Shown in pieces: positions 1 to 10,546 of a stretch of 64,000 nucleotides of DNA (position 1 is the first letter of the stretch; the number at the start of each line of letters is the position of its first letter). The DNA is from Pectobacterium carotovorum (lineage in GTDB: Bacteria; Pseudomonadota; Gammaproteobacteria; Enterobacterales; Enterobacteriaceae). The notes under the pieces were generated by a model, which had not been told where the DNA came from, did not search any database, and saw only the letters and a list, made by a program, of their open reading frames with translations. Position numbers and translations under genes: made by a program. The stretch covers positions 310,001 to 374,000 of the forward strand of contig NZ_FQWI01000004.1 in the NCBI RefSeq assembly GCF_900129615.1. The letters run 5' to 3'.

Positions 1-528
1 GGCGATACCGGAAGCTGCGCAGTGTCGCTGCTGAAAAATAAAGCGTTGCCGGTCGGCACGCTACTGGCTGAGTTGGTTTACGTTGTGGAAGCACAAGCAC
101 CGAAGCACCTGCAACTGACCCGCTTCCTGCCGCCAACTCCGGTTCGTCTGCTGATGGATCGTAAAGGCACCAATCTGGCGGCACAGGTTGAGTTTGAGAG
201 CTTCAACCGCCAGCTCAACGCGGTAAACCGCCATACGTCCAGCAAGCTGGTGAATGCCGTACAGCCCGATGTTCACGCCATGCTGCAACAGGCGGAAGCG
301 CTAGTCGAAACGCAGGCGCGCCAGCTCATCACCGAGGCTCAGGAGCAGGCTGACCTGCAATTGCGCCGCGAGCTGGAGCGTCTGGAAGCGCTGAAAGCCG
401 TCAACCCCAACATTCGTGAAGATGAGCTGACCGCGCTGGAAAACCAGCGCGAGCAGGTGCTGAGCAACCTGCACGAAGCCAACTGGCGTCTCGATGCTAT
501 TCGTCTGGTTGTGGTGACACACCAGTAA
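1..528 (+). CDS. rapA: RNA polymerase-associated protein RapA, C-terminal fragment
   Basis: The reading frame is open from base 1 and stops at 526-528, so only about the last 175 residues of a protein of roughly 970 are present. RapA (HepA) is a Swi2/Snf2-family ATPase that binds RNA polymerase and helps recycle it after transcription. The helicase motifs lie outside the window. What is seen is the conserved family tail: an alpha-helical, Glu/Gln-rich segment ([19 protein letters not shown]) ending in [13 protein letters not shown]. The next gene is rluA, as in E. coli. Identification rests on recognised tail sequence and gene order. Confidence 0.93.
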   Translation, partial: GDTGSCAVSLLKNKALPVGTLLAELVYVVEAQAPKHLQLTRFLPPTPVRLLMDRKGTNLAAQVEFESFNRQLNAVNRHTSSKLVNAVQPDVHAMLQQAEALVETQARQLITEAQEQADLQLRRELERLEALKAVNPNIREDELTALENQREQVLSNLHEANWRLDAIRLVVVTHQ

Positions 529-587
529 TGTGCTGCCCGTACTATGCCTTATCAGACCGTTGACAAACCTATTCGCCGAATGAAAAC

Positions 588-690
588 GGGAGTAACGGAA
601 TAGAAGAGTAAAGCGTTTGCGCCATGGATGGCGCAAGCCGAGCTTACATGGACGTACTTGCAGCGTCTTTACGATCTATCCGTTACCCCC
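588..690. repeat. Palindromic repeat-like element (MITE-like) between rapA and rluA
   Basis: About 103 bp bounded by imperfect terminal inverted repeats: gggagtaacggaataga at 588-604 against tctatccgttaccccc at 675-690. Inside is a shorter nested pair (agagtaaagcg near 605 and cgtctttac near 664). At the centre, 617-636, there is a perfect 9-bp palindrome around GG (ttgcgccat/atggcgcaa). The whole stretch could fold into one long hairpin and holds no ORF. This architecture is typical of small non-autonomous intergenic repeats in enterobacteria. No second copy was found in this window, so repeat status is inferred from structure alone. Confidence 0.5.
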
Positions 691-775
691 GCTCTGCGGA
701 CTTTGTCAGCAACCTCTTATGCATATATGGGCAGTCAGACTTTTCAGCACACGGATAGCTGCATATTAGGGAAAG

Positions 776-814
776 CACGGGGATGAGGTTTCCGCAGGAA
801 CACCTCGCCCCGTG
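776..814. other. Strong hairpin upstream of rluA
   Basis: Arms cacgggg (776-782) and ccccgtg (808-814) pair perfectly, and an inner gagg/cctc adds further pairing. No T-run follows on either strand, so it is not a standard intrinsic terminator. It lies about 65 bp before the rluA start and could be an mRNA leader structure or part of a repeat. The rest of 529-880 shows nothing else. Confidence 0.4.
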
Positions 815-880
815 ATAAGCCCGTGTATCTCGGTCAAACAGCAACGACGTCCCTGTTTCTTGCCTATTTTTGGAGCGTGA

Positions 881-1534
881 ATGGAACCCTATAATCCGCC
901 TACCGATCCCTGGTTACATATTCTGTATCAGGATCAGCACATCATGGTGGTGAATAAACCCAGCGGTCTGCTGTCGGTTCCCGGCCGTGCGCCAGAACAC
1001 AAAGACAGCGTCATGAACCGCATTCAGGCTGACTACCCGACGGCTGAATCTGTGCATCGTCTAGATATGGCAACGAGCGGCGTGATTGCCGTTGCACTCA
1101 CGAAAGCCGCTGAACGCGAATTAAAGCGTCAGTTTCGCGAGCGCGAGCCCAAGAAATCCTACCTTGCCCGCGTCTGGGGACATATGGCGCAGGATGAAGG
1201 CGTCATCGACCTGCCACTGATCTGCGACTGGCCGAACCGCCCGAAACAGAAAGTCTGCTTTGAAACAGGAAAATCAGCACAGACGGAGTATCAGGTACTT
1301 TCGCGTGACGCTGACGGTACAACACGCGTCAAGCTGATGCCGATTACCGGTCGCTCTCATCAACTGCGAGTCCACCTGCTTGCGCTGGGTCACCCTATCC
1401 TCGGCGATGGCTTTTATGCGCATCCCGATGCCAAAGCGCTGGCCCCACGCCTGTTACTGCACGCACAAGAACTAGCCATCACCCACCCAGAGTTCAATAC
1501 CCCGATGCACTTTCGTTGCGAAGCGGATTTCTGA
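881..1534 (+). CDS. rluA: Dual-specificity RNA pseudouridine synthase RluA
   Basis: 217 aa, close to the usual 219. RluA isomerises uridine to pseudouridine at position 746 of 23S rRNA and position 32 of several tRNAs. The family signature HRLDMATSG is present, with the catalytic aspartate at residue 62. The other RluA-family strings VVNKPSGLLSVPG (near residue 23) and the C-terminal GRSHQLRVHL segment are also intact. The ATG at 881 gives the expected N-terminus. It sits between rapA and djlA, as in E. coli, and appears to be transcribed on its own after a 350-bp gap. Confidence 0.96.
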   Translation: MEPYNPPTDPWLHILYQDQHIMVVNKPSGLLSVPGRAPEHKDSVMNRIQADYPTAESVHRLDMATSGVIAVALTKAAERELKRQFREREPKKSYLARVWGHMAQDEGVIDLPLICDWPNRPKQKVCFETGKSAQTEYQVLSRDADGTTRVKLMPITGRSHQLRVHLLALGHPILGDGFYAHPDAKALAPRLLLHAQELAITHPEFNTPMHFRCEADF

Positions 1535-1617
1535 CGCAAACGCGCTGACAGTATTTTCAAATCGGATTTGGTGGAGCGGTAAAACGGGGAAGTAAGTAAG
1601 AAGAGAAAGGATGCGGA

Positions 1618-2508
1618 TTATTTTGTCTGATTCGCGCTTTTCAACAGTTCATAGGCGGCCTGAATATCCTGCGCTTTGCGCTTGGCCATCTCCATCATCC
1701 TCGGCGAAAGCTTCTTGGCGACCAGCTTATCAGGATGATGTTCGCTCATGAGTTTGCGGTAGGCGCGCTTAATCGTCACGGCGTCATCGCTGCTGCGCAC
1801 GCCCAGCGTACGACAGGCACTTTCGACCGTAGGCCCTCGCGGCGGTGAGGCCGGGCGTTGGCCACCATAAGAGTGCCCGTTAGAGTAGCCCCCGCTGGAA
1901 TGGCCGTTACTACGTCGCTGATGCGATTTACCGTTCTGGCGTGACTGATTCTGCCGCGACTGCTGCCCCGTGGTACTTTCCATATTGCGCAGAAAGAACT
2001 CAAACTGCTCGCGCGTCACACCCAGCTCATCGGCAATCACGTACAACACGCGCCGTTCGTTCGGATGCAGAACGCCATCAACAAACGCGACCTGAAGCTG
2101 AATTTCCAGAAACATCTTAATTAAATCAAAACGTCCCAGACAGGCATCACGTAGCTTGCGTAATTTTATTCGCAGAGGGAAATGGCTGGTCTTTCCTTCA
2201 CGGAAAGCCCGTTGAGCGGCGGTTCTGGCCTCACCAAACAGCTCAAGGCGATCCATCATTTTGGTCGCGATCTTGATATCGGCTTCCGTCACCCGACCTT
2301 TGGATTTAGTCAGGTGTCCCATGGCCTGGAAGGTCGTGAGAAAGAACAATGACTGACGGGTAGACTGAGCGGAGAAATAGTCACGGCGACGCGATGCCCG
2401 GGCTTTGTCAATCCAATGCCCCATCAGTAAGCCCATGATCATTCCCCAGATGCCAGCGCTTGAGACGATTCCCAGCGCCAACCCCAGCAACTTTCCCCAA
2501 TACCGCAT
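1618..2508 (-). CDS. djlA: Membrane-anchored J-domain co-chaperone DjlA
   Basis: 296 aa. DjlA is an inner-membrane DnaJ-like protein that stimulates DnaK and, when overproduced in E. coli, activates the Rcs envelope-stress phosphorelay. Residues 1-30 form a Gly-rich hydrophobic anchor. Residues about 55-180 form the TerB-like helical domain. About 183-225 is a low-complexity Ser/Gln/Gly/Asn linker. The C-terminal 65 residues are the J domain with the HPD motif at 258-260. GAGGAGT lies just before the ATG at 2508. It is divergent from lptD. Confidence 0.95.
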   Translation of the reverse strand: MRYWGKLLGLALGIVSSAGIWGMIMGLLMGHWIDKARASRRRDYFSAQSTRQSLFFLTTFQAMGHLTKSKGRVTEADIKIATKMMDRLELFGEARTAAQRAFREGKTSHFPLRIKLRKLRDACLGRFDLIKMFLEIQLQVAFVDGVLHPNERRVLYVIADELGVTREQFEFFLRNMESTTGQQSRQNQSRQNGKSHQRRSNGHSSGGYSNGHSYGGQRPASPPRGPTVESACRTLGVRSSDDAVTIKRAYRKLMSEHHPDKLVAKKLSPRMMEMAKRKAQDIQAAYELLKSANQTK

Positions 2509-2693
2509 ATACTCCTCAAATCCTCATGCCGTCAGCCAAAAATTGCTTTATCATACCTGTCATTTATCTTTGCACCTAACGGCGGTGCGTATAGGCGGTG
2601 GGGATTTAACACTGGCGCAACGCTAACGAGTGATATAGTCTCTGACCGTTTGCCGGCATGATGCCCCTGATGACGGAACACCTGATACCACGT

Positions 2694-5057
2694 ATGAAAA
2701 AAAGTTTCCCAACTCTGCTGGCCACTCTGGTTTGGTCGGCGCTTTACAGTCAGCACGCGCTGGCCGATCTCGCTGAACAGTGCATGCTGGGTGTACCTAC
2801 GTACAACAGACCGCTGGTAACAGGCGATCCTAATCAGCTGCCGGTCAATATTCAGGCCGACAAAACCGAAGCCAACTATCCCGACAACGCCAAATTCATC
2901 GGCAATGTTAACATCCAGCAGGGCAATAGCGTCATGACCGCCGAGCAGGTGGAACTGAACCAGCTGGATCCGGCAACGCAGGGTAGCACGCCAACGCGTA
3001 CCATTACTGCGACGGGAAATGTCCACTACGACGACAATCAGGTTATCCTGAAAGGCCCTAAAGCCTGGGCCAACCTGAACACCAAAGATACCGACGTCTA
3101 TGAAGGCGACTATCAGATGGTGGGCCGTCAAGGGCGTGGTTCCGCCGACAAAATGAAAATGCGTGACAGTAATCGCTACACCATTCTGGAAAACGGCTCC
3201 TTCACTTCCTGTCTGCCGGGAGATAATAGCTGGAGTGTCGTCGGTTCGGAAGTGATTCAAGATAGAGAAGAGCAGGTTGCTGAAATCTGGAACGCGCGTT
3301 TCAAGATTGCTGGCGTACCTGTGTTCTATAGCCCGTATTTACAGCTTCCTATCGGCGATAAACGACGCTCTGGCTTCCTGATCCCCAATGCGAAATATGG
3401 TAGCAGCAATGGCTTCGAACTGCTGACGCCCTATTATTGGAATATCGCCCCTAATTTTGACGCCACGATCACACCGCATCTGCAAACTCAACGTGGTATG
3501 CAGTGGCAGAACGAATTCCGCTACCTGACCACACCGGGCCTTGGTGTCATTCAGTTCGACTGGCTGCCCAGCGACAATGAATACGCCAAAATCTCCCCGC
3601 AAGATAGTAACGACAACCGCTGGCTGTTCCACTGGGGTCACAGCGGTGTGATGGATCAGGTGTGGCGTTTTAACGCGGACTACACAAAAGTCAGCGACGA
3701 CCGCTACTTCACCGATCTGGAGTCGAATTACGGTTCAACGACCGATGGTTACGTCACTCAAAAATTCAGTGCGGGCTATGCGAACCAAAACTGGAACACC
3801 TCGCTGTCCACCAGACAATTCCAGGTCTTTTCCAATGCGACCAGCCGAGATGTCTACCGTGCTGAGCCGCAGCTCGATATCAATTATTACCAGAATGATA
3901 TCGGCCCGATTGATATGCACCTTTATGGTCAGGCGGTAAAATTTACCAACGTCAACGACAATCGGCCGGAAGCCACTCGTCTGCATGCTGAGCCAACGCT
4001 AAATCTTCCGTTGGCAAACCGCTGGGCCAGCCTGAATACCGAAGCTAAGCTGTTAGCGACGCACTACCAGCAGGACAATCTGGATCGCTATCGTGCCGAT
4101 CCTACCGTCAGCGACATCAATAAAAATGCACTCCAGAGTTCCGTTAACCGTGTCATGCCGCAATATAAAGTCGATGGCAAAATGGTCTTTGAACGCGAAA
4201 TGGACTGGTCACAGGCCTATACCCAGACGCTGGAACCTCGCGCGCAATACCTGTATGTCCCTTATCGCGATCAGAGCGGCATCCATACCTATGATTCTAC
4301 GCTGATGCAGACCGACTATTCCGGCCTGTTCCGCGATCGCAGCTACAGCGGCCTGGATCGCATCGCGTCCGCAAATCAGATTGCGACCGGTGTCACCACG
4401 CGTATTTATGATGATGCGTTGGTTGAACGTTTTAACGCTTCTATTGGTCAAATCTATTACTTCGATCGTCCGCGCACTGGCGACCGCAATACGTCGCTCG
4501 ATAAAAGTGATAACAACGGCAGCCAGGTGTGGGCCGGTGATTCATTCCTGAAGATCGATGACAGATGGGGAGTTCGCGGAGGTCTGCAATATGACAATCG
4601 TCTGAACGAAGTCGCACTGGGTGATGCCGTGTTAGAATACCGTCGCGATGCAGAGCGTCTGGTGCAGTTAAACTACCGTTACGCCAGCCCTGAATATATT
4701 CGCGACATGCTGCCGAACGTAACAAACCAAGGCTCACAGCAAGGTATCTCGCAGGTCGGTGTCACCGCGAGCTGGCCTATCGTCGAACGTTGGGCGGTGG
4801 TTGGGGCTTATTATTACGACACCAAGGCTAATCAGCCGGCAAACCAGCTGATTGGTTTACAGTACAATACCTGTTGTTGGGCTGTGAGCGTCGGTTATGA
4901 ACGTAAAATTACCGACTGGAACAGCGCCAGCCGCAGCAGCGAATACGACAACAAAGTGTCGTTTAATATCGAATTACGTGGTTTAAGCAGCAATTACAGC
5001 CTGGGTTCCGAAAAAATGCTTCGTTCGGGTATTTTGCCTTACCAGCGCGCATTCTGA
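2694..5057 (+). CDS. lptD: LPS-assembly outer-membrane protein LptD
   Basis: 787 aa from the ATG at 2694. The same frame opens at 2658, but the family N-terminus ([11 protein letters not shown]...) and its signal peptide, cut after Ala-24, begin at 2694. LptD is the 26-strand beta-barrel that, with the lipoprotein LptE, inserts lipopolysaccharide in the outer leaflet. The periplasmic LptA-like jelly-roll domain runs from about 45 to 200, followed by the barrel. The four cysteines needed for the two rearranging disulphides are seen: Cys-30, the SCLPG cysteine near 172, and the adjacent pair in NTCCWA near 724. It is followed by surA, whose product helps fold it. Confidence 0.96.
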   Translation: MKKSFPTLLATLVWSALYSQHALADLAEQCMLGVPTYNRPLVTGDPNQLPVNIQADKTEANYPDNAKFIGNVNIQQGNSVMTAEQVELNQLDPATQGSTPTRTITATGNVHYDDNQVILKGPKAWANLNTKDTDVYEGDYQMVGRQGRGSADKMKMRDSNRYTILENGSFTSCLPGDNSWSVVGSEVIQDREEQVAEIWNARFKIAGVPVFYSPYLQLPIGDKRRSGFLIPNAKYGSSNGFELLTPYYWNIAPNFDATITPHLQTQRGMQWQNEFRYLTTPGLGVIQFDWLPSDNEYAKISPQDSNDNRWLFHWGHSGVMDQVWRFNADYTKVSDDRYFTDLESNYGSTTDGYVTQKFSAGYANQNWNTSLSTRQFQVFSNATSRDVYRAEPQLDINYYQNDIGPIDMHLYGQAVKFTNVNDNRPEATRLHAEPTLNLPLANRWASLNTEAKLLATHYQQDNLDRYRADPTVSDINKNALQSSVNRVMPQYKVDGKMVFEREMDWSQAYTQTLEPRAQYLYVPYRDQSGIHTYDSTLMQTDYSGLFRDRSYSGLDRIASANQIATGVTTRIYDDALVERFNASIGQIYYFDRPRTGDRNTSLDKSDNNGSQVWAGDSFLKIDDRWGVRGGLQYDNRLNEVALGDAVLEYRRDAERLVQLNYRYASPEYIRDMLPNVTNQGSQQGISQVGVTASWPIVERWAVVGAYYYDTKANQPANQLIGLQYNTCCWAVSVGYERKITDWNSASRSSEYDNKVSFNIELRGLSSNYSLGSEKMLRSGILPYQRAF

Positions 5058-5159
5058 TGTCACCCAGAGTGCTTAGCCGATAAGGATGTAGCAAACAGGC
5101 TGTCTCGCTGAAATATTGGAACTTTTAACCCGCCTTGCGGATGAAATAATGGGAAAGGT

Positions 5160-6455
5160 ATGAAGAACTGGAGAACGCTTATTCTCGGATTGGCACTGAG
5201 TGCCTCTACCGCGTTCGCAGCACCACAGGTGGTTGATAAAGTCGCAGCAGTGGTCGACAACAGCGTCGTGTTGGAAAGTGATGTAAACAGTCTTTTGCAG
5301 TCGGTAAAACTGAACGCCCAGCAGGCCGGGCAGCAGTTGCCGGATGACGCCACACTGCGTCATCAGATTACCGATCGCCTGATCATGGATAACATCATCC
5401 TGCAAATGGCGCAGAAGATGGGTATCCAGGTGACGGATGAGCAACTGGAGCAGGCAATTACCAATATTGCCGCTCAGAACCGGATGTCTCTGGACCAGCT
5501 AAAAAGCCAGCTGGCTTATGAAGGTCTGAACTACAACACCTACCGTAACCAGATTCGCAAAGAGATGCTGATTTCGGAAGTGCGTAACAACGAAGTCCGC
5601 CGTCGCATTACCGTGCTGCCACAGGAAGTCGATACGCTGGCTAAGCAAATCGCCACCCAGACCGGTGAAAACGATGAGCTGAATCTGAGCCACATTCTGA
5701 TCCCATTACCGGAAAACCCGACTCAGCAGCAGGTTGATGAGGCGGAAAATCTGGCAACGTCGCTGGTGAAACAAATCAATGAAGGCGCGGATTTTGGCAA
5801 GTTGGCCATTACCTATTCCGCAGATTCTCAGGCGCTGAAAGGCGGCCAGATGGGCTGGGGCAAGTTGCAAGAGATCCCAACACTGTTTGCTGAACGCTTA
5901 ACACAGGCGCAGAAAGGTCAGGTCGTTGGCCCGATCCGTTCTGGTGTGGGTTTCCACATTCTGAAAGTGAACGATATTCGCGGCGGTAACAAAAGCGTAT
6001 CGGTAACCGAAACGCATGCTCGCCATATTCTGATCAAACCGTCTGTCGTCATGACGGACAGCCAGGCGCAAGCCAAACTGGCAGAAGTGGCACAGCAGAT
6101 CAAAAACGGCAGCACTGATTTCGCTTCACAAGCCAAACTGCTCTCTCAGGATCCAGGTTCAGCAAATCAGGGCGGCGACCTTGGCTGGGCTTCTCCAGAT
6201 ATGTACGATCCGGCCTTCCGCGATGCGTTGCTGAAACTGAAGAAAGGCGAAATCAGTCAGCCTGTTCATTCCTCTTTTGGCTGGCACCTGATTCAGCTGC
6301 TGGATACCCGTCAGGTTGATAAAACCGACGCAGCGCAAAAAGAGCAAGCGTACCGTATGATCTTTAATCGTAAATTCGCTGAAGAAGCGCAAACCTGGAT
6401 GCAGGAACAGCGTGCAGCGGCCTATGTCAAAGTGATTAATGGTGCCAGTAACTAA
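5160..6455 (+). CDS. surA: Periplasmic chaperone and peptidyl-prolyl isomerase SurA
   Basis: 431 aa with a signal peptide cut after Ala-20 (TAFA|APQVV). SurA escorts outer-membrane proteins, LptD among them, across the periplasm. Layout: N-terminal chaperone domain (about 21-170), two parvulin (PpiC) domains around 172-273 and 284-382, and a C-terminal helix that packs back on the core. The first parvulin domain is marked by LSHILIPLP, the second by ARHILIKPS and GGDLGWA. AAGG precedes the ATG. It lies 102 bp after lptD and 15 bp before the pdxA ATG, so surA-pdxA-rsmA-apaG-apaH reads as one transcript. Confidence 0.96.
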   Translation: MKNWRTLILGLALSASTAFAAPQVVDKVAAVVDNSVVLESDVNSLLQSVKLNAQQAGQQLPDDATLRHQITDRLIMDNIILQMAQKMGIQVTDEQLEQAITNIAAQNRMSLDQLKSQLAYEGLNYNTYRNQIRKEMLISEVRNNEVRRRITVLPQEVDTLAKQIATQTGENDELNLSHILIPLPENPTQQQVDEAENLATSLVKQINEGADFGKLAITYSADSQALKGGQMGWGKLQEIPTLFAERLTQAQKGQVVGPIRSGVGFHILKVNDIRGGNKSVSVTETHARHILIKPSVVMTDSQAQAKLAEVAQQIKNGSTDFASQAKLLSQDPGSANQGGDLGWASPDMYDPAFRDALLKLKKGEISQPVHSSFGWHLIQLLDTRQVDKTDAAQKEQAYRMIFNRKFAEEAQTWMQEQRAAAYVKVINGASN

Positions 6456-6470
6456 TGCAGATTGAAACTC

Positions 6471-7472
6471 ATGCAGACTGAGAGCAATACGCCACGCGTT
6501 GTGATCACCCCCGGCGAACCCGCCGGGATTGGCCCCGATCTGGTGATTGCTCTGGCTCAGCAGGCCTGGCCTGTAGAGCTCGTGATCTGTGCGGATCCTG
6601 ACCTGTTATTCAGTCGCGCATTGCAGTTATCGATGCCGCTGACGCTGCGTGACTATCAACCCGGTCAGCCCGCACAGCCACAGCAGGCAGGTAGCCTGAC
6701 CATTCTGCCGATCGCCGCATCAGCAACCATCATTCCAGGTGACTTAAATGTCGCTAACAGCGCTTATGTCGTTGAGACACTGGCGCGCGCGTGTGATGGC
6801 TGTCTGAACGGCGAATTCGCCGCGCTGATTACCGGCCCGGTACATAAAGGCATTATCAACGATGCTGGTGTCCCATTCAGCGGGCACACTGAATTTTTCG
6901 CCGATCGCAGCTGCTGTGACCGTGTCGTTATGATGCTGGCAACAGAAGAACTGCGTGTTGCCTTAGCGACCACGCATCTTCCGCTGGCCGCTGTTTCTGC
7001 AGCGATTACCCGTCAGAGCCTGCACGAAGTCATCACGATTTTGCACCATGATTTGCAGACAAAATTCGGCATCGCTCAACCGCAGATTTATGTGTGTGGG
7101 CTAAATCCCCATGCCGGTGAAGGCGGCCATATGGGCCGTGAAGAGCTGGATGTAATTAACCCCGCGCTGGACGAACTCCGGCAGCAGGGTATCACGCTGG
7201 TTGGGCCGTTGCCTGCCGACACGCTTTTCCAGCCCAAGTATCTGCAACACGCTGACGCCGTTTTGGCGATGTACCACGATCAAGGGCTCCCGGTTCTGAA
7301 ATATCAGGGCTTCGGGCGCGCCGTTAATATCACGCTGGGGTTACCTTTTATTCGTACGTCGGTCGATCACGGTACAGCGCTTGAGCTGGCCGCAACCGGC
7401 AGCGCCGACCCCGGCAGCTTCATCACGGCATTAAATCTTGCCATTAAAATGATAAAACACAGTAATGAATAA
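6471..7472 (+). CDS. pdxA: 4-hydroxythreonine-4-phosphate dehydrogenase PdxA
   Basis: 333 aa from the ATG at 6471. An in-frame TTG at 6462 would add three residues, but the family normally starts a few residues before [15 protein letters not shown], which favours 6471. PdxA oxidises 4-phosphohydroxy-L-threonine with NAD in the pyridoxal 5'-phosphate pathway. Metal-binding histidines are visible in GPVHKG and SGHTEFF, in [10 protein letters not shown], and in AMYHDQGLP. Its last 8 bp overlap rsmA, implying translational coupling. Confidence 0.95.
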   Translation: MQTESNTPRVVITPGEPAGIGPDLVIALAQQAWPVELVICADPDLLFSRALQLSMPLTLRDYQPGQPAQPQQAGSLTILPIAASATIIPGDLNVANSAYVVETLARACDGCLNGEFAALITGPVHKGIINDAGVPFSGHTEFFADRSCCDRVVMMLATEELRVALATTHLPLAAVSAAITRQSLHEVITILHHDLQTKFGIAQPQIYVCGLNPHAGEGGHMGREELDVINPALDELRQQGITLVGPLPADTLFQPKYLQHADAVLAMYHDQGLPVLKYQGFGRAVNITLGLPFIRTSVDHGTALELAATGSADPGSFITALNLAIKMIKHSNE

Positions 7473-8283
7473 TCGCGTACACCAAGGTCACTTCGCCCGT
7501 AAACGTTTTGGGCAAAACTTTTTAAACGATCACTTCGTGATCGATAGCATCGTTTCGGCGATTCATCCTCAGCCAGGTCAAGCGATCGTTGAGATCGGTC
7601 CCGGCCTCGGCGCGTTGACCGCGCCCGTTGGCGATCGAATGGATCGTTTTACCGTTATTGAGCTGGATAGGGATCTGGCCGCGCGGTTGGAAACGCATCC
7701 GACGCTGAAAGACAAGCTGACGATTATTCAGCAAGATGCCATGACGATCGATTTCGCCGCGCTCGCGGAACAGGCTGGGCAACCGCTGCGTGTTTTTGGC
7801 AACCTGCCGTATAATATTTCCACACCGCTGATGTTCCACTTGTTCACCTATACTCAATCTATCCGCGACATGCACTTTATGTTGCAGAAAGAGGTGGTTA
7901 ACCGCTTGGTGGCAGGACCGAACAGTAAAGCTTTTGGACGCCTGAGCGTCATGGCACAGTATTATTGTCAGATAATCCCAGTGCTTGAAGTACCACCAGA
8001 GGCATTCAAGCCCGCGCCTAAAGTTGACTCCGCCGTAGTGCGACTCGTTCCTCATGCCGAGATCCCCTACCCAGTCAGCGACATTCGCGTGCTGAGCCGC
8101 ATCACGACGGAAGCGTTTAACCAGCGCCGTAAGACACTGCGTAACAGTCTGGGCAACCTGTTCACCCCGGACGTTCTCACGGAGTTGGGGATCGATGTCA
8201 GCAGCCGCGCAGAGAATGTGACGGTTGAGCAATATTGCCGACTGGCGAACTGGTTAAGCGAGCATCCTGCAAAACAGGAATAA
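7465..8283 (+). CDS. rsmA: 16S rRNA dimethyladenosine transferase RsmA (KsgA)
   Basis: 272 aa. It dimethylates two adjacent adenosines (A1518 and A1519, E. coli numbering) near the 3' end of 16S rRNA late in 30S assembly; loss gives kasugamycin resistance. The SAM-binding motif is [10 protein letters not shown] (near residue 45) and the catalytic NLPYNIST loop is near 113. The N-terminal KRFGQNFL segment is typical of the family. The start overlaps the pdxA stop by 8 bp and apaG follows after 12 bp. Confidence 0.97.
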   Translation: MNNRVHQGHFARKRFGQNFLNDHFVIDSIVSAIHPQPGQAIVEIGPGLGALTAPVGDRMDRFTVIELDRDLAARLETHPTLKDKLTIIQQDAMTIDFAALAEQAGQPLRVFGNLPYNISTPLMFHLFTYTQSIRDMHFMLQKEVVNRLVAGPNSKAFGRLSVMAQYYCQIIPVLEVPPEAFKPAPKVDSAVVRLVPHAEIPYPVSDIRVLSRITTEAFNQRRKTLRNSLGNLFTPDVLTELGIDVSSRAENVTVEQYCRLANWLSEHPAKQE

Positions 8284-8295
8284 CTGGAGTTCATC

Positions 8296-8673
8296 ATGAT
8301 TAATGCGCCCCGTGTTTGTGTACAGGTTCAGAGCTTCTACGTGGAATCACAATCGGAGCCTGATGAAGAACGTTTCGTGTTTGCTTACACGATTACGGTT
8401 CGCAATCTGGGGCGTCATGAAGTCCAGCTTTTGGGACGTTATTGGCTGATCACCAACGGTAACGGTCGCCAGACTGAAGTTCAGGGTGAAGGCGTAGTCG
8501 GCGAACAGCCGATTATCCAGCCCGGTGGCGAATTCCACTATACCAGCGGTGCCGTCATAGAAACGCCTCTCGGCACGATGGAAGGCCACTACCATATGGT
8601 TGACCATCAGGGTAAAGCGTTTCAGGTTTCCATCCCCGTTTTCCGTCTGGCTATTCCTTCACTGATACATTAA
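8296..8673 (+). CDS. apaG: ApaG domain protein
   Basis: 125 aa, the usual family length. ApaG (formerly associated with CorD) is a small fibronectin-III-like beta-sandwich protein of uncertain biochemical role. The same fold occurs in some eukaryotic F-box proteins. Seen are the conserved YTITVRNLG and [13 protein letters not shown] stretches and the glycine-rich [12 protein letters not shown] loop. It has a good Shine-Dalgarno (ctggag) and lies between rsmA and apaH, as in other enterobacteria. Confidence 0.94.
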   Translation: MINAPRVCVQVQSFYVESQSEPDEERFVFAYTITVRNLGRHEVQLLGRYWLITNGNGRQTEVQGEGVVGEQPIIQPGGEFHYTSGAVIETPLGTMEGHYHMVDHQGKAFQVSIPVFRLAIPSLIH

Positions 8674-8675
8674 TT

Positions 8676-9533
8676 ATGTCTACCTATTTAGTTGGCGATG
8701 TTCACGGCTGTTTCGTGGAACTTAATGCACTATTGGCGCAAGTTTCCTTTAATCCAGAGCAAGATACGCTTTGGTTAACGGGCGATTTAGTCGCACGCGG
8801 GCCGGATTCGCTTCAGGTTCTGCGCTTCGTTCGTTCCCTCGGTCCCTCTGTCCGCATGGTGCTTGGCAATCACGATCTGCACCTGTTGGCCGTTTATGCG
8901 GGTATCAGCCGCAATAAGCCGAAAGATCGACTCAATGAACTCTTCACCGCTCCCGATGCAGACGAGCTCATCAACTGGCTACGCCGCCAGCCGATCTTGC
9001 AGGTTGATGAAGATCTAAAGCTGGTGATGGCGCACGCGGGCATCACGCCGCAGTGGGATCTGCCGACGGCACTCATGTGCGCACGTGAAGTCGAATCGAT
9101 CCTGAGCAGCGACAGCTACCCGCTTTTCCTCGATGCCATGTATGGTGATATGCCAAACCACTGGAGCCCAGAACTCAGCGGCCTGGCCCGTCTACGCTTT
9201 AGCACCAACGTCTTTACCCGTATGCGCTACTGCTTCTCTGGCGGGCAGTTGGATATGCTCTGCAAAGAGCCGCCGAGTCAGGCACCTTCTCTGCTAAAAC
9301 CGTGGTTTGAGCTGCCAAGCCAGATTGCCGGAGAATACGCTATTGCATTCGGCCACTGGGCATCTCTGGAAGGGAAAGGCACGCCGGAAAACATTTACGC
9401 ACTGGATACCGGGTGCTGTTGGGGGGGAGATTTGACCATGCTGCGTTGGGACGATAAGCGCTATTTCACGCAACCGTCACTCTCATCAAACACCGAACTC
9501 TCTGGCGATACCGCGCCCTTATCGGGTGAGTAA
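8676..9533 (+). CDS. apaH: Symmetrical bis(5'-nucleosyl)-tetraphosphatase ApaH
   Basis: 285 aa. It splits Ap4A into two ADP and also acts as the main decapping enzyme for Np4-capped RNAs in E. coli. The calcineurin-type metallophosphatase motifs are intact: GDVHGC at residue 7, [10 protein letters not shown] near 37, and GNHD near 64, plus the later HAG and GHWA histidines. It starts two bases after the apaG stop. The last 15-20 residues are a poorly conserved Ser/Thr-rich tail. In E. coli folA follows directly; here about 2 kb of other genes intervene. Confidence 0.96.
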   Translation: MSTYLVGDVHGCFVELNALLAQVSFNPEQDTLWLTGDLVARGPDSLQVLRFVRSLGPSVRMVLGNHDLHLLAVYAGISRNKPKDRLNELFTAPDADELINWLRRQPILQVDEDLKLVMAHAGITPQWDLPTALMCAREVESILSSDSYPLFLDAMYGDMPNHWSPELSGLARLRFSTNVFTRMRYCFSGGQLDMLCKEPPSQAPSLLKPWFELPSQIAGEYAIAFGHWASLEGKGTPENIYALDTGCCWGGDLTMLRWDDKRYFTQPSLSSNTELSGDTAPLSGE

Positions 9534-9573
9534 AGGCTCGAAAGTATTCACTCTATCGCCAGCCGTGCCCGTG

Positions 9574-9768
9574 TCATAGAAGTGGGAAGGCCGTCCCAGA
9601 CTGAGCCTTTTGGGATGATGGCACAGCCAACTCCTCGGTGGGAATCGACCAGATTCCACCGCCAAGAAACCCAGCCAGACCAACGGCTTCTACGCCGCCT
9701 GACGGTAATTCACGGCGGCGTGGATCGCTCAAACGGTCAGTATTCAGATTACGGTTTCTATTCGTCAT
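9574..9768 (-). CDS. Small hypothetical ORF (64 aa)
   Basis: I do not recognise this protein. The ATG at 9768 has AGGAG nine bases upstream, a good ribosome-binding site. The product is basic at the N-terminus (MTNRNRNL...RRR), then has a Gly-rich centre (GGVEAVGLAGFLGGG) and a polar tail. It has no clear signal peptide or membrane span. An overlapping plus-strand ORF of 107 aa (9582-9905) looks like noise. The rest of 9534-9910 shows nothing certain. It could also be chance coding potential. Confidence 0.3.
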   Translation of the reverse strand: MTNRNRNLNTDRLSDPRRRELPSGGVEAVGLAGFLGGGIWSIPTEELAVPSSQKAQSGTAFPLL

Positions 9769-9910
9769 GCGTACAGTCTCCTATCTATCAAACACAGCGG
9801 CTTAACGACATCTCAATTGAACGACGGAAGCCGCTACCCGTTTTCATACTAGCGATGATAGATGACGGAAATGTGACCCATTCGCGCGACAAAATGGAGA
9901 GATAGCTTCC

Positions 9911-10435
9911 TTACTGTGGTTGATTATTAGTTTCAACGGCGGGTTTTGTCAGCGGTTGAGAAGCCGCAGAATATTGCACTACCAGCATCCCCATCACGAT
10001 TAACGCGACACCCGCTATTCGCCCCAGCGTCGCAGGCTTTACCGCCAGTCCCATCAAACCAAAATGATCGATCATCAGCGATGCCACCACCTGACCAGCA
10101 ATCACGCAGACAATAAAACCTGAGGCACCGAGCTTTGGCGTCAGCAATAACGCGGCGGTGATATAAGCCACACCCGCCACCCCGCCCAGCCAGATCCACC
10201 ACGGCCCCTGCAAGGCATTACCAAGCGCTGGTGTGGGCACCCGAGCAGCAAACAGAATCGGCAGCAGCACGCAGATACTTACCAGCAGTGATACCAGCGT
10301 TGCCCAAAGCGGATGGCCTAACGATCGCCCCAGTGCCGCATTACTGGCAGCCTGAAAAGGCACAATGCTCCCAGCAAGTACTGCAATACCCAGCGGCAAC
10401 AGCAATGAGAGAGAGAAAGAAGAGAATAACGACAT
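9911..10435 (-). CDS. DMT-superfamily small transporter (DUF606/YdcZ type)
   Basis: 174 aa with about five hydrophobic segments starting near residues 10, 40, 77, 105 and 135. It belongs to the short drug/metabolite-transporter relatives with this fold. Typical features are PFQAASNAALGRSLGHPLWATLVS early on and LGASGFIVCVIAGQVVASL near residue 102. The substrate is unknown. It is divergent from a LysR regulator 111 bp away, the usual layout for a regulator and its target. The Asn/Gln-rich tail after the last helix is not conserved in the family as far as I know. Confidence 0.8.
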   Translation of the reverse strand: MSLFSSFSLSLLLPLGIAVLAGSIVPFQAASNAALGRSLGHPLWATLVSLLVSICVLLPILFAARVPTPALGNALQGPWWIWLGGVAGVAYITAALLLTPKLGASGFIVCVIAGQVVASLMIDHFGLMGLAVKPATLGRIAGVALIVMGMLVVQYSAASQPLTKPAVETNNQPQ

Positions 10436-10472
10436 GGAACCCCCGAGTTCACACTATAAAATTCACAACATA

Positions 10473-10488
10473 ATTGGGATGTTCCAAT
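10473..10488. promoter_or_regulatory. Candidate LysR-type operator
   Basis: Inverted repeat attgg-N6-ccaat between the divergent DMT transporter and LysR genes. It contains the T-N11-A arrangement expected of LysR-family binding sites. It lies about 60 bp from the regulator start and 40 bp from the transporter start. Function is inferred from position and symmetry only. Confidence 0.4.
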
Positions 10489-10546
10489 ATTCAATCATCC
10501 ATTAAACTGATGGAAATTCGTAATTCATACGGAAGGTATTCATACA

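Noticed and set aside
9582-9905. 107-codon plus-strand frame after apaH
   Set aside because: Weak start, odd composition, and it overlaps the better-supported minus-strand frame.
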